Assembly (NCBI GenBank): GCA_003427395.1
Contig: BFEA01000161.1
Span: 153,717-179,926, forward strand
Direction: 5' to 3'
DNA from: Chara braunii
Taxonomy: Eukaryota; Streptophyta; Charophyceae; Charales; Characeae
DNA length: 26,210 nucleotides
Every line of letters begins with the position of its first letter. The stretch's first letter is position 1. The notes beneath the pieces were generated by a model. The model saw nothing but the letters and a program-made list of their open reading frames with translations, was not told the DNA's origin and did not search any database. The position numbers were made by a program, and so were the translations under genes. Below, piece after piece: positions 9,391 to 18,344 of this stretch.

Positions 9391-10503
9391 GAGGCAACCG
9401 CCTAAATGAACAGTGATAAATAAATATCGAATCGAGTACGCCTACCTATAGTTAGATAGAGGCATCGATAAAATTGGAAAATAGAGCTTACCCACTGCAA
9501 TCCCTTTCGAAAGGCTATGCGTCACGGGGTATATATGACACTGTCCACAAGAGATGAATGTCTTTCCTGTTGAAGAAGCCCACCATTGGCTGTGACGAAC
9601 CACTTTCCGCACCACGCAATTTCCTGCGCGATAGCGATGAGGGGTCCTAAGCTGGAAAGGTTGGCCCAATTACGGGAGATTGGGATGGATGGGAAATTGC
9701 ATCACTACCCTCGCTTCTTCGTCTTTTGCGTCGATTCTTTTCGGTTGGCTGAGTTCGGAGCTAGGTGTGTCCCGGGACGAGTGATTGATTGGTCAGGTGA
9801 ATGGCGGGCGCGCCGCCGAGCGCGCGAATAATAAATGTTGACGTCGTTTCTTTTGTTCGGTTTGGGAATTTAGGCGCCGACATCACACGGGAATTTGCTT
9901 CGAATTATTTTTCGAATTTTGTCGAGCCCCGATGGCTCTCGGAATTTCGGACTTCCCTTTCGAAACTTGTGCTTTTTGCTTTCCGCATTAGTTAGGAATT
10001 TAGGAATTTTTTAATTAGGATTTTTCTTTTGCCACGCGGCGCTTTTGCCTTACGCGCTTCTTTATGAGGCTGCAACGAAATTCTGATTAGTCGGCGCCTT
10101 TAATCGGATGTGTAACTGCAATTTTGGGTTGACGTCATTGTAACTGTATTTTTGTTCTTGCGCTTCGTCTTTCCCGCCCTCCTTCTTTTTCCTTTGCTGC
10201 GTTTTGGTAGCCACGGTCTGCATGCTCGGATCGATGTGTGGAGAGTGGCTACGTCCCCCACGCCGCGGCCCGGTCATGCAGAGCGCAGACGCTCCCTCTC
10301 TAATCTTCTTTCTAAATGCTTGCAATTCCGTGTTCTCCGTGCATGCATGCACACTATAAATTCAGGATGCGCGATTAGTTAGCTCTCTTAACCAGTTGTT
10401 GGAAGCTCGGGGTTGCGCGATCAGAGAGGGTCGGCACACGAGCGAAGTAAGAGGTGAGTAGAGCAGGAGTCGGGCGACCCGACGAGCTGGTGCCAAACGC
10501 GCG
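9391..10503. other. LINE 5' flank and non-coding DNA
   Basis: No convincing gene. The first part may be LINE 5' untranslated sequence. From 9840 to 10060 the DNA is rich in GGAATTT/AAATTCG words. Near 10470 there is a short dyad, GTCGGG-CGA-CCCGAC, and just before it a donor-like GAG|GTGAGT. No reading frame here shows a known domain. Confidence 0.4.
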
Positions 10504-11507
10504 GGGTTGACGCGGCCCACGACGGACTGTGGGCGCGGGCGAGCCTAACGGGTACGGGAGGACTAAGCGGGGTGACAGCTTCGTGGGTTGGTGCGCGACG
10601 ACGGACTGTCCGCTTCGGAGAAGAAGAGAGAGGAGGAGGGAGTTGAGGTTGAGTGACGCGGATTTGTTGTTTCTTTTATATTTTCTCCCTCCTCTCTTGT
10701 GTACATAAATTCTGATTTCGGCTCCGGGCGACTTGCCCGTTTCTGTTTTTCGGAATCTGGACTTGGGTTTTGCTCACATTTGTCTTCGCGATTTCCATCT
10801 CAGTTGCACTGTGTGTGTATGTTGCTGAATGAATGAATGTGTAAATGCCATGTTTGGTTGCTTATCTTTCTACCGGATCCTTGCCTCTGCCTTGTTTATT
10901 GCATTGATGCACCCGTGAGTAGGATATAAATTTTGCACAATTGGCAATCCTGATCTCATTTTTGTTTGTATCTTGATTGGGCTGTTGCATTGGTTGCATT
11001 TTGCATGCTCGAACACACGAAGTGATTAGATGATCGGTTGTCTGGCCCAACGAACGCCGCGCGAGGACACGTGGCAACGCGACTTGATCTGCGCACCTAC
11101 ACATGCTCCCGTGCGTCGGTTCGTCAAATCTCAAAAGGGATTATCGATTGCGGGGATATTGTCTGATCGAACGTGGTCGTTCCGCGTCAAGCGACGAAGC
11201 CATCATCCCGTATAGGCACGTGTAAGCGCGACTCGATTGCGCTGCCTGCATGTGCTTGCACGCGGCGATCGCCTTCGGCAAGGACATGCCCTTAGGAACC
11301 TCGCAACTCAGCGATGACATGATGACACGCTCCGAGAGCACGGAGTCGTTGTTATACGACCCGGACTACTTCACCCCGTGGGTAAACGAAGTCCTGCGAC
11401 AGAGATACCGTTGTCTAACCGAGAACCGACTGTGCCCTCAGGAGTTTCACTGCGCCACCACTAGCGACCCCCGGTGCTCTGATTTCCCCTCTCCGGACCA
11501 TACCTAC
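10504..11507. repeat. Probable genuine copy of the 1004-bp segment
   Basis: The partner of 6822-7825. Here the sequence runs on without a break on both sides (upstream GGTGCCAAACGCGCG, downstream into the continuing reading frame at 11508), so this is the copy I take as real. It contains a purine/pyrimidine inverted repeat: a run of GAGAGGAGGAGGGAG at about 10627-10642 pairs with CTCCCTCCTCTCTT at 10685-10698 across a loop of about 43 bases. Confidence 0.8.
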
Positions 11508-11928
11508 TACTTCACCCACCCCGGATTTGTCGTTATCTCGGCCTTGAGCGACCTGCGCATACCACCTGCCTTGTGACCAGGGGCGGTCCGCCCTCCGCCA
11601 AATTGCACTCGTGCCCCCGAAAAACCCTGCCACGGGAGATCTCAGTTCTGACCTGGGATTCCACTTTCCCAAAAATCCTTGGCACACCCCTTTTCGCACT
11701 TCCAGGCCCACACTTTACTCCGATCAGGAAGTCGCGCTGGGCGTGAGGTTGGGCGTCATCCTGACGGACTATCCAGCTTACGCCAAGGAAGTTGTTGCTC
11801 GCCTGACTTTCAAGAATGTCGAAGACAAAATCCGAATAGCAATGAACCTGGGACACCTTGCTCTCCAAGGGGATGGCGCCCTCCTGCCCACCGATCTCGC
11901 ACGGTTGGGACTCACCACATCAACATGA
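11250..11928 (+). pseudogene. Unidentified coding remnant with one frameshift
   Basis: A frame from 11250 has strongly C/G-ending codons and an ordinary protein composition (SLLYDPDYFTPWVNEVLRQR, then FTHPGFVVISALSDLRI) until a TGA at 11574. In the next frame, coding-like sequence continues: KNPATGDLSSDLGFHFP, then YSDQEVALGVRLGVILTDYP and KNVEDKIRIAMNLGHLALQG, ending at 11928. A single-base shift between about 11550 and 11575 would join them into about 225 residues. I do not recognise the family; a retroelement Gag-like or host gene fragment are both possible. A truncated copy of its first part (to 7825) is present in the probable artefact at 6822-7825. I saw no start context or splice site that settles its 5' end. 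Confidence 0.4.
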
Positions 11929-12107
11929 TGAGGAATAGCTCCGACATCTCCTCCTTCGGAATTGCAGAAGAAGACGCATCGAAAGGCCCGGACCGAGCGC
12001 CCGCCGTCTCTCTGGCGACAGGTACAACCGCCGTTTCCGGAGGAGCCTAACGCCAGAATAGCGCAGCATTCGCGCGGCTCGCCGCCACCCCCCACACGAC
12101 CCTATGT

Positions 12108-12180
12108 GTGTCATTTTTGTGCAGGGCCCATGCTAATCTTCCCTGTATGGTTCCAATTTTAACCGATGTCCCAAAGGACC
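12108..12180 (-). pseudogene. U6 snRNA pseudogene (copy 1)
   Basis: The reverse complement runs from GGTCCTTTGGGACAT through AAAATTGGAAC and AAGATTAGCATGG to TGACAC, following the U6 snRNA order from the 5' stem-loop through the ACAGAGA region, the U4-pairing region and the start of the internal stem-loop. The invariant ACAGAGA box has become ACAGGGA, and CGCAAGGATG has become CACAAAAATG. U6 similarity stops after GACAC; the 3' third is missing. No U6-type promoter is visible upstream. It is not functional. Confidence 0.9.
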
Positions 12181-12190
12181 CCAGGAGTGT

Positions 12191-12348
12191 GGTCCCACTA
12201 GCCAGGAGGATGGGATTGAATGCCTGAATTTGGACGTGTTTGTGCACAGGTGCAGGAAATCGAGATTGAACTGCTTTTCTGCATTTCTGCGTAAAACACA
12301 TCCAGATTCGGGCATTCAATCCGATCCTCTTTGCTAGCTAGTGGGACC
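12191..12348. repeat. 158-nt near-complete hairpin (foldback element)
   Basis: The left arm begins GGTCCCACTAGC at 12191 and the right arm ends GCTAGTGGGACC at 12348. The arms pair along almost their whole length (TGAATGCC / GGCATTCA, GTGTTT / AAACAC) and continue inward to a centre near CGAGATTGAACTG. There are scattered mismatches and one bulge of about 4 nt. It could be a small foldback/MITE-like element or a source of double-stranded or miRNA-like transcripts. No target-site duplication is evident. The 5' end of U6 copy 1 lies only 10 bp away. Confidence 0.85.
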
Positions 12349-12486
12349 TCGGCCCAGAACGTTCCATCCAAGCCCTGTTCTTTTTGTTTTGCTTCTGTTT
12401 CTTGTTGTTCGTTTGTTACGTTGTCTTTACGTTGTCTTTGGTATCATCTATATGCCTTGTCGCCTTTTGGACCATTTCTCGAGTGC

Positions 12487-12638
12487 ATGGGCCTCGCTCC
12501 AGTACTCAACACTCTGCATTGTATCAAGACGTCAAATTAGGACCAAATGCATTCGTTTGGATCAAACGTCTCGAATGTATTCAGTGCATTGCAAACTCAA
12601 GATACGTTCAGAAAGTTGTCCACTCGAGCGACGCCTCG
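12487..12638. repeat. Divergent member of the TIR-like element family (copy G)
   Basis: It opens with ATGGGCCTCGCTCCAGTACT, which closely matches the left end of the family described at 17217-19073, and closes with a diverged CACTCGAGCGACGCC. The interior is only weakly similar (CAAGATACGTTCAG against the family core). The U6 copy 2 fragment abuts its right end, as U6 copy 3 abuts element copy D. Confidence 0.4.
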
Positions 12639-12690
12639 TGTCGTCCTTGCGCAGGGGCCTCTGTATCTTCCCAACGGATGTCCCCAAGGG
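12638..12690 (-). pseudogene. U6 snRNA pseudogene (copy 2, two internal deletions)
   Basis: On the plus strand GTGTCGTCCTTGCGCAGGGG, then CCTCTGTATC and AACGGATGTCCC, are the reverse complement of three separate U6 segments. Two pieces of about 11-13 nt (the GATTAGCAT region and the AAAATTGGAAC region) are deleted. As in the other two copies, similarity begins at the GACAC position and the U6 3' third is absent. Confidence 0.75.
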
Positions 12691-12720
12691 CGAAATATTT
12701 TCATTCATTTTGGAAAAAAA

Positions 12721-12835
12721 CGGCTAGGTGGACCACTCTCTTCCCTTTCTCAACAATTTTGAAATAAATGCTACATTTCTCTCAAGAAAAAAACCGAAAA
12801 AAACCCGGCTAAGTGGACCACTCTCTTCCTTTTCT
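12721..12835. repeat. 30-bp direct repeat, 85 bp apart
   Basis: CGGCTAGGTGGACCACTCTC... at 12721-12750 recurs with two differences at 12806-12835. The spacer is A-rich and includes AATAAA and poly-A runs. Confidence 0.85.
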
Positions 12836-14325
12836 GTGCGACGTGGAGAGAAGGGACAGGGCTAGGCTTCGCCTATCGGTAGCAGGGCCCGTCGTGGCTA
12901 CAGCGAGGTGGGCGGGAGGGACGGGCAGCGCGCCGCAAAGCTGCACGTTGCGGCCAGGTGGGGAGGATCTGCTGCTGCGTCTGCTGCAGCTGACACCACC
13001 CTTGACTTTTTTTCTCATCCCTGAAAAAAAATTCAGCCCATATGCAATGCAACGCCCACACCACAGCAGGCGCTTGGACCCTACTACCGGTAGGGCTGTG
13101 GGAATGGACAAGCGTAGTGGTCTGGTGTTCGAGTCCCCATGGGCCTAGGGTTACCTGCGGCGATTATTCATTGACGGCCGCTGATCGTCAGAATCGACGG
13201 TCAGAAATCGATGATTTGGGTAAATTAAATGGGACTTGGCACCGAGATGGCGAGAAATTAATTGGGACTTGGCCCCGGCATGGCGAGAAAAGGACAGCAG
13301 GATTCTTCTTTATTTTCTTTTTTTTTTGGGGGGAAAATATATATAAAAAAAAAGTACGGAGACCAAAAGAAAAAAAAGACAAAAAACGAAGGAAAAAGGC
13401 GGGCGCATCTTTGGGGTTATAGTGGACGGATACGCTCGGCGATTCTTCTTTATTTTCTTCTTTTGTTTTTTTTCTGTTGGACTGGTGAAGCGAGGCTCTG
13501 ATTTCGCCGAGAAGCCGGATTTTGCTTCAGCGAAGTGTACGGCGCCACGTGGCGCCAATCGCCTCGAAATGGGCGGGGATCTGCAATCTCTGCTCATCAG
13601 TCAGAGATCGCTCGGCCGTGCCAAGTGCCGAAGTCGATGCAGTGGTCACTACCGCCCCGCAGCGGCAGCAGAAGCGTCGAGGCATGGCTTGCAGTTAATA
13701 AGCGCCGCCGGTGAAGGCATACGTGTGACTGCAAGCGATTCTGTGGAAGTTGCTAGTGCGCCACGGCGGTTAGCAGGAAATTTTGGACCGGTTCGCTGCG
13801 AAACACCGCATAATATACGCTTGTCTCCTTCCCACTGGGAACGTATCTATTTCGCTGGTGGGTGTTGTTGTTTGCGAAGCGCGAGAGCGGGGTACTACCC
13901 GACGAGCAGTGGTATTCGGCGACAGTAGGCGACGTGAGCTCACGACGTTGAGGTAGGCGCAGCCATGTCGCGAGTTGATCTCGTCATATTCCTCGAATGC
14001 AGTGATTGGCTCGGAATGGTAATCAGTCTGTAATCAGCTACCGTCATGCTTCTTGTTTTGTTCAACGACCGTCCTTACACGAATAGAACGACCGGTCGTC
14101 GCAGTCGTTGGTGCCATCGTCAGTTCAGAAGCATCTAGAGCGACCGGACGTTCTGCGCGGGTGGAGACGGTAGTGGAGGCATTACGAATGCTAAATTGTA
14201 TGTGGAGCTGTAGCGGACTGTCCTGTGACCTGTCGTATTGACGTCGAAGCATGAATGGTTGTTGTCCATGTCGCGTGATGATTGCAGGAGAGCGGTTTGC
14301 GAGGAGTCGAAGGCTGTAAATCGAG
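12836..14325. other. Upstream region of the EGF-like gene; no separate gene supported
   Basis: A 168-codon plus-strand frame (13422-13928) and a 211-codon minus-strand frame (14034-14669) are open, but neither shows a family pattern, and the latter runs antisense through a repeat element. Near 13225-13295 there is a 34-bp tandem repeat (GGGACTTGGC...ATGGCGAGAAA twice). The phrase GATTCTTCTTTATTTTCTT occurs near 13301 and again near 13441. A tRNA-like B box (TGTTCGAGTCCCC, about 13124) lacks a cloverleaf. Confidence 0.45.
14069..14104 (+). repeat. 36-nt dispersed motif, copy 1 (upstream of gene)
   Basis: CCGTCCTTACACGAATAGAA followed by CGACCGGTCGTCGCAG. Related copies lie at 17489-17524, 17625-17660 and 18102-18137 inside intron 1. 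This copy contains a perfect 12-bp palindrome, ACGACCGGTCGT, and lies about 220 bp upstream of the start codon. Confidence 0.7.
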
Positions 14326-14392
14326 ATGGCGCGCACGGCGACGCTCGTTATGTTGTTCCTCACTGTTGGGGCATTCGTGACCCTTGTGAACG
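14326..14392 (+). CDS. Exon 1: signal peptide
   Basis: ATG at 14326 in context GAGATGG encodes [15 protein letters not shown] and onward through AFVTLVN: a basic n-region, a hydrophobic core of about 15 residues, and small residues before a plausible cleavage site at VNG. It ends at AACG|GTACGT, leaving one base (G), which combines with GA at 19242-19243 to make GGA (Gly). No TATA-like element is obvious upstream. Confidence 0.7.
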
Positions 14393-17300
14393 GTACGTCA
14401 TAAGTGATTGCTTTCTGATTATTGCCTCCTGACCTTCGTATGTTCATCGGCCCCGCTCCACTACTCGGTGAAAGCACGAAAGACAAAAAATGTGGCGCAC
14501 ACTTTGTGAGTAATGGAGTGAGGCCGCATGATTCTCTTCTCTCGACCCTCTGATTTTTGCCTGAGTGAACACGTTCGGTCCGTTGCTTGCTTCCAGTCAT
14601 ATAGGAATACGTCGTCTCCAACTCTGGTTCGTTTAAATGGCAATGTTCTTCATCGCTCACGTGACCCAATAGACGTCTCTAACATGGCCTATCGCTCTAA
14701 CACAACTTTCTCTCTCCTTGTTTGCTCCTTACAACGTTTCCCTGTCTGGTCTGTATCTCGCGTGGCTGGAGTTCGCGTTGCCCCTTATCTGGCCATAAGC
14801 AATTTACTTGTTCGTCGTCGTAACGGATGGTGAAAGACGGCGCATTTTCTCTCGCTGCAGCTGCATCCGCCCTTCTGGGTTTGCCGTGGCAGCCCTGCGA
14901 TTGGCCGCTGCTTCACGCGTCGCTCGGTTCCTACAAGTTAAGGTCTCGCCTCGGACCTCGGTGAGATTGCATGTCTTGTCTCCTCCGTGATGATGCACGT
15001 TCTATGGGTGAGGCTGTTCTTCTTTGTTGAGGCCATTCCGTCAGTGGTTAAGGCTGCTCCTTCCCTGTGTGAGGATGCAGGCTTCCTGGGTTGGGTCGTT
15101 TTTTCCTGTTGACGCCTTCTTTCTCCGGTTAAGATCCCTCCGTCGCTGGTTGAGGCCGGTCATTCGCTTGGCGTTCCTTTGCCGGTTGAGGCCGCGAGGC
15201 CTCTCCATCGCCGGTTGCGGCCGCTCCATTGCTGGCCGGGTTCGCTCCCGTGGTTGCCCTGTCTGTTGAGGCCGCTCTTCTCCTTGCCACTTCCCTCGTT
15301 GAGGATGTTCCTTCTCTGAGTGAGGCCGCTCCCTCGTTACTTGCGAAAGGTCGCTGTTTTCCTGGTTGAATCCATTCCTTCCTTGCGCGGGGTAACCCGC
15401 TCTCTGAGTGAGGCCGCTCTCTCCTTACCTGCGAAAGGTCGCTGTTTTCCTGAGTCTGTTTGTTCTTGTGCGGTGTTGCCCGTTCTTCGGTTGAGGGCAA
15501 CCTTTCCCGTGGCCGGGGCCGCTCATTCCCTGGAGTGAGGTTTCACCTCCTCGGGAGGCTGTTTCTCCACTGCGTCAGGCCAGACCTTCGCTACGTCAGG
15601 CTGGACTTCACTATGGAGGCCATCTTCACGGCGTGAGGATGCTGCATGTGAGACCTCACCTTCAGTTGAGGGCACCCCTTAGTGCCTGAGGCCGCCGCAC
15701 CTTCGATGCGTGAGGCTGCACCAGCCAGCATGTGCGCTTTGGAAGATGCGCGGTGACCGTTCGTAGACGAGGCTGTAGCATCGCTGGGCTTCGACGTCCG
15801 TCTGTGTGCCCGTGACTACCACGTCATGCCGTACGTTATGCCCTGCTCGTTTTTGAATGATGAGCTGTACTTCCATTAGGCTCGTATGGCATTCATTACG
15901 CATATCTAGATGGAGTCGTAAATGGTGATAGCAGCCCGCTAGTCCTATTCAACATCGTCATTTGTTAAAATATTGAATCAGATAATACTCGTTGCGCGTA
16001 GTCGAGTACCCTGCGCTATGTTCTCCGTCCTTGGATGGCGATTGATGGAACGAAACTGATAGTGGCCGCTACTCAGCTTTTTCTTGTCGCCTACTCTTTT
16101 ATGGTGTGTATTCCCTTCAGTATCTTAAGAGTATTCAGTATCTGAAGAGTATTTACTCTCCGAAGAGTAGTTTTTCTCGATTACGATGGCAATAGTAGTT
16201 GCAGAGGACAGCGATCTTTTTCTTCTGCAAGCGACTGTGATCTATCCATGCAAATGTGATATTTGTGGTTGAGACCGGCGTATAGGTGAACCTTCCTCCT
16301 TGAGTCAATTAATGCGGATTGGACGAGAGACTCTTATGAAGGTAATCTGTCGTGCGACGTGAGAAGGATTGGTGGCTATAGTTCTCTCAGCTCATAGCGG
16401 GGAGAAGCCGGTGTGAGTACCAGCCTTTTATCTCTGTCGCACGTTGTACCCTAGTGAGCCTGCAGCTGCCCAGCCAATGGGTGAGGATTCATCTGTAGGT
16501 GAAACCTCTGCTGTGCTGTGGAGGCCGCGGCCGCGAAGCCTATGATGGTTTGTGGCAGAGGAAACGTTCGTTTGAGTCTGTCGGCGTATTCCCTAGTTGT
16601 CCTACTGTTCCCTCCGGATGGAAACTCCTTGGGTGTGCCGCAGCCTGGACCGCATCATGAATATACAACTGGAGACGAACTAGTGTTCGGTGGAGAAGAA
16701 ATATACTGACCTCCTAACGGAGGGACCGTGTGGGGCTGGCTGGTAAAACGACAGATAAATGTTGTCCGTCGTCTTTACGTCTCTTTCATATGTTCAAGGT
16801 TATGAAGTGACCCGCCTGACTGTCTGTGAGTGCTTAGTTATTCATTCTGAGTGTTTCTTTCTTTGTTTCTTTCATGCTCACAGAATCGACCCCTGTTCGT
16901 CTCAGCAAGTTCTCGTACTCCGCTGCTGGTGATTGTGTGGTTTACGAACGCTCGCTGGGCTTCTTTCGCGGCTCCTCCACTGACTTCTCGAGTGTGTTCT
17001 GTGTGCTACTCCGTGCGTGTGTAAGCAGTGTTATCTCTGTTCCATCTGTTCGTTTATTTTGTCGATTGAGCCATCAATTGGTCTCCCTCCACTAGACGCG
17101 GAATGTACAAAATGATAATTTTGACTTGAGTGTGATCTGTGCTTCTCCGTGCGTGTGTAAGCAGTATTAGTAATCTCTGCTTCACTTGTTCGTTAATTTT
17201 GTAGATTGAGCCACCAATGGGCCTTCCACCACTACTCGTCAAAAGTACAACATGGAATGAGTCTTCAGCTAACATGGGAATATACACCGCCGTACTTTGT

Positions 17301-18312
17301 CTTTTGTGCATGTAGCGAGCTGTGCTGCGAGACCCATCGGCTTGCCTTTCTGATGTACTCGTTCCCGTGTTACTCTTCGTCATCGCGGGCGGGCTTGTGC
17401 CACCGTTGGCAGTCCGTGCCGTGTTTTTTGTTAGCACGTGACTTTGCGACTTTGTAGCCCGCTTCTGTCACTCTCTCGGCTGAGAGTACCGTCTTCATAC
17501 TAATAGAACCCCCGGTCATTATAGCTGGGCTTGTGCCTCCGTTGGCAGTCCGTGCCGTGTTTTTTGTTGACGCGTGACTTTGCGACTTTTGTGGCCCGCT
17601 TCTGTCACTCTCTCGGCTGTGTTACCGTCTTCATCCTAATAGAACGTCCGGTCGTTATAGCCGTATTTTGTATAATTTGTTATCCAAATACACAGCTAGT
17701 GACGGCGTATACTATTATGCTGTTGTGATGTCAAGATCTTCTGAGACCATAATCACACTGGGAGGTTTTAGTTATCTCTGAATGTGGTTGGGGTCAGCTA
17801 GTAAAGCGGTCGTATGCATCCAGTCAAGTTCTTGTGTGAGGTACATCCTGGCCGGTTTTGAAAATGTTGGTGTTTCTTTTCTCCGTCCGTCGTTTTAGTT
17901 GTCCGTGTTTTGTACCCTGGCCGTGGGCCTCGCTCCACTACTCGCATGTTCATGAGGAAGGCTATGTCCGTGTATCTTTCCATGTTTTAGCAGAAGATGC
18001 ATTCTCATTGTGCACGCACACGAGGTCTATTCGATTTGCCATCGATCTCTCGCTCTCTATTCGGACAGCTGCGCGCATCTGCTATGTGGCCACCTCTGTG
18101 ACTGTTTTCACCCGAATAGAACGCCCCATCATCATAGCTGTCTACTGGCCAATTTCAGGTTTAAAGCTTCGCTCTTCACTCTCGATATGTGCAAAACGAG
18201 AGTGAATCTTGCCTTGGAACATGGAAAGATACACCGCCAGGAGTTGTCTATTTGTGTACGTCGAAAGTAGTGCAGCGAGGCCCTGACAATGTGTCATCCT
18301 TGCGCAGGGGCC

Positions 18313-18344
<32 letters not shown>

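Noticed and set aside
13085-13145. tRNA-like TGTTCGAGTCCCC near 13124
   Set aside because: T-arm-like only; no cloverleaf folds with upstream sequence.
13422-13928. 168-codon plus-strand frame upstream of the EGF-like gene
   Set aside because: Begins with a translated poly-T tract and continues with Arg/Ala/Ser-rich GC-biased sequence; no recognisable family and no splice support.
14034-14669. 211-codon open frame on the minus strand
   Set aside because: It overlaps exon 1 antisense and runs through TIR-like element A. No domain or coding-like composition; probably a chance frame.
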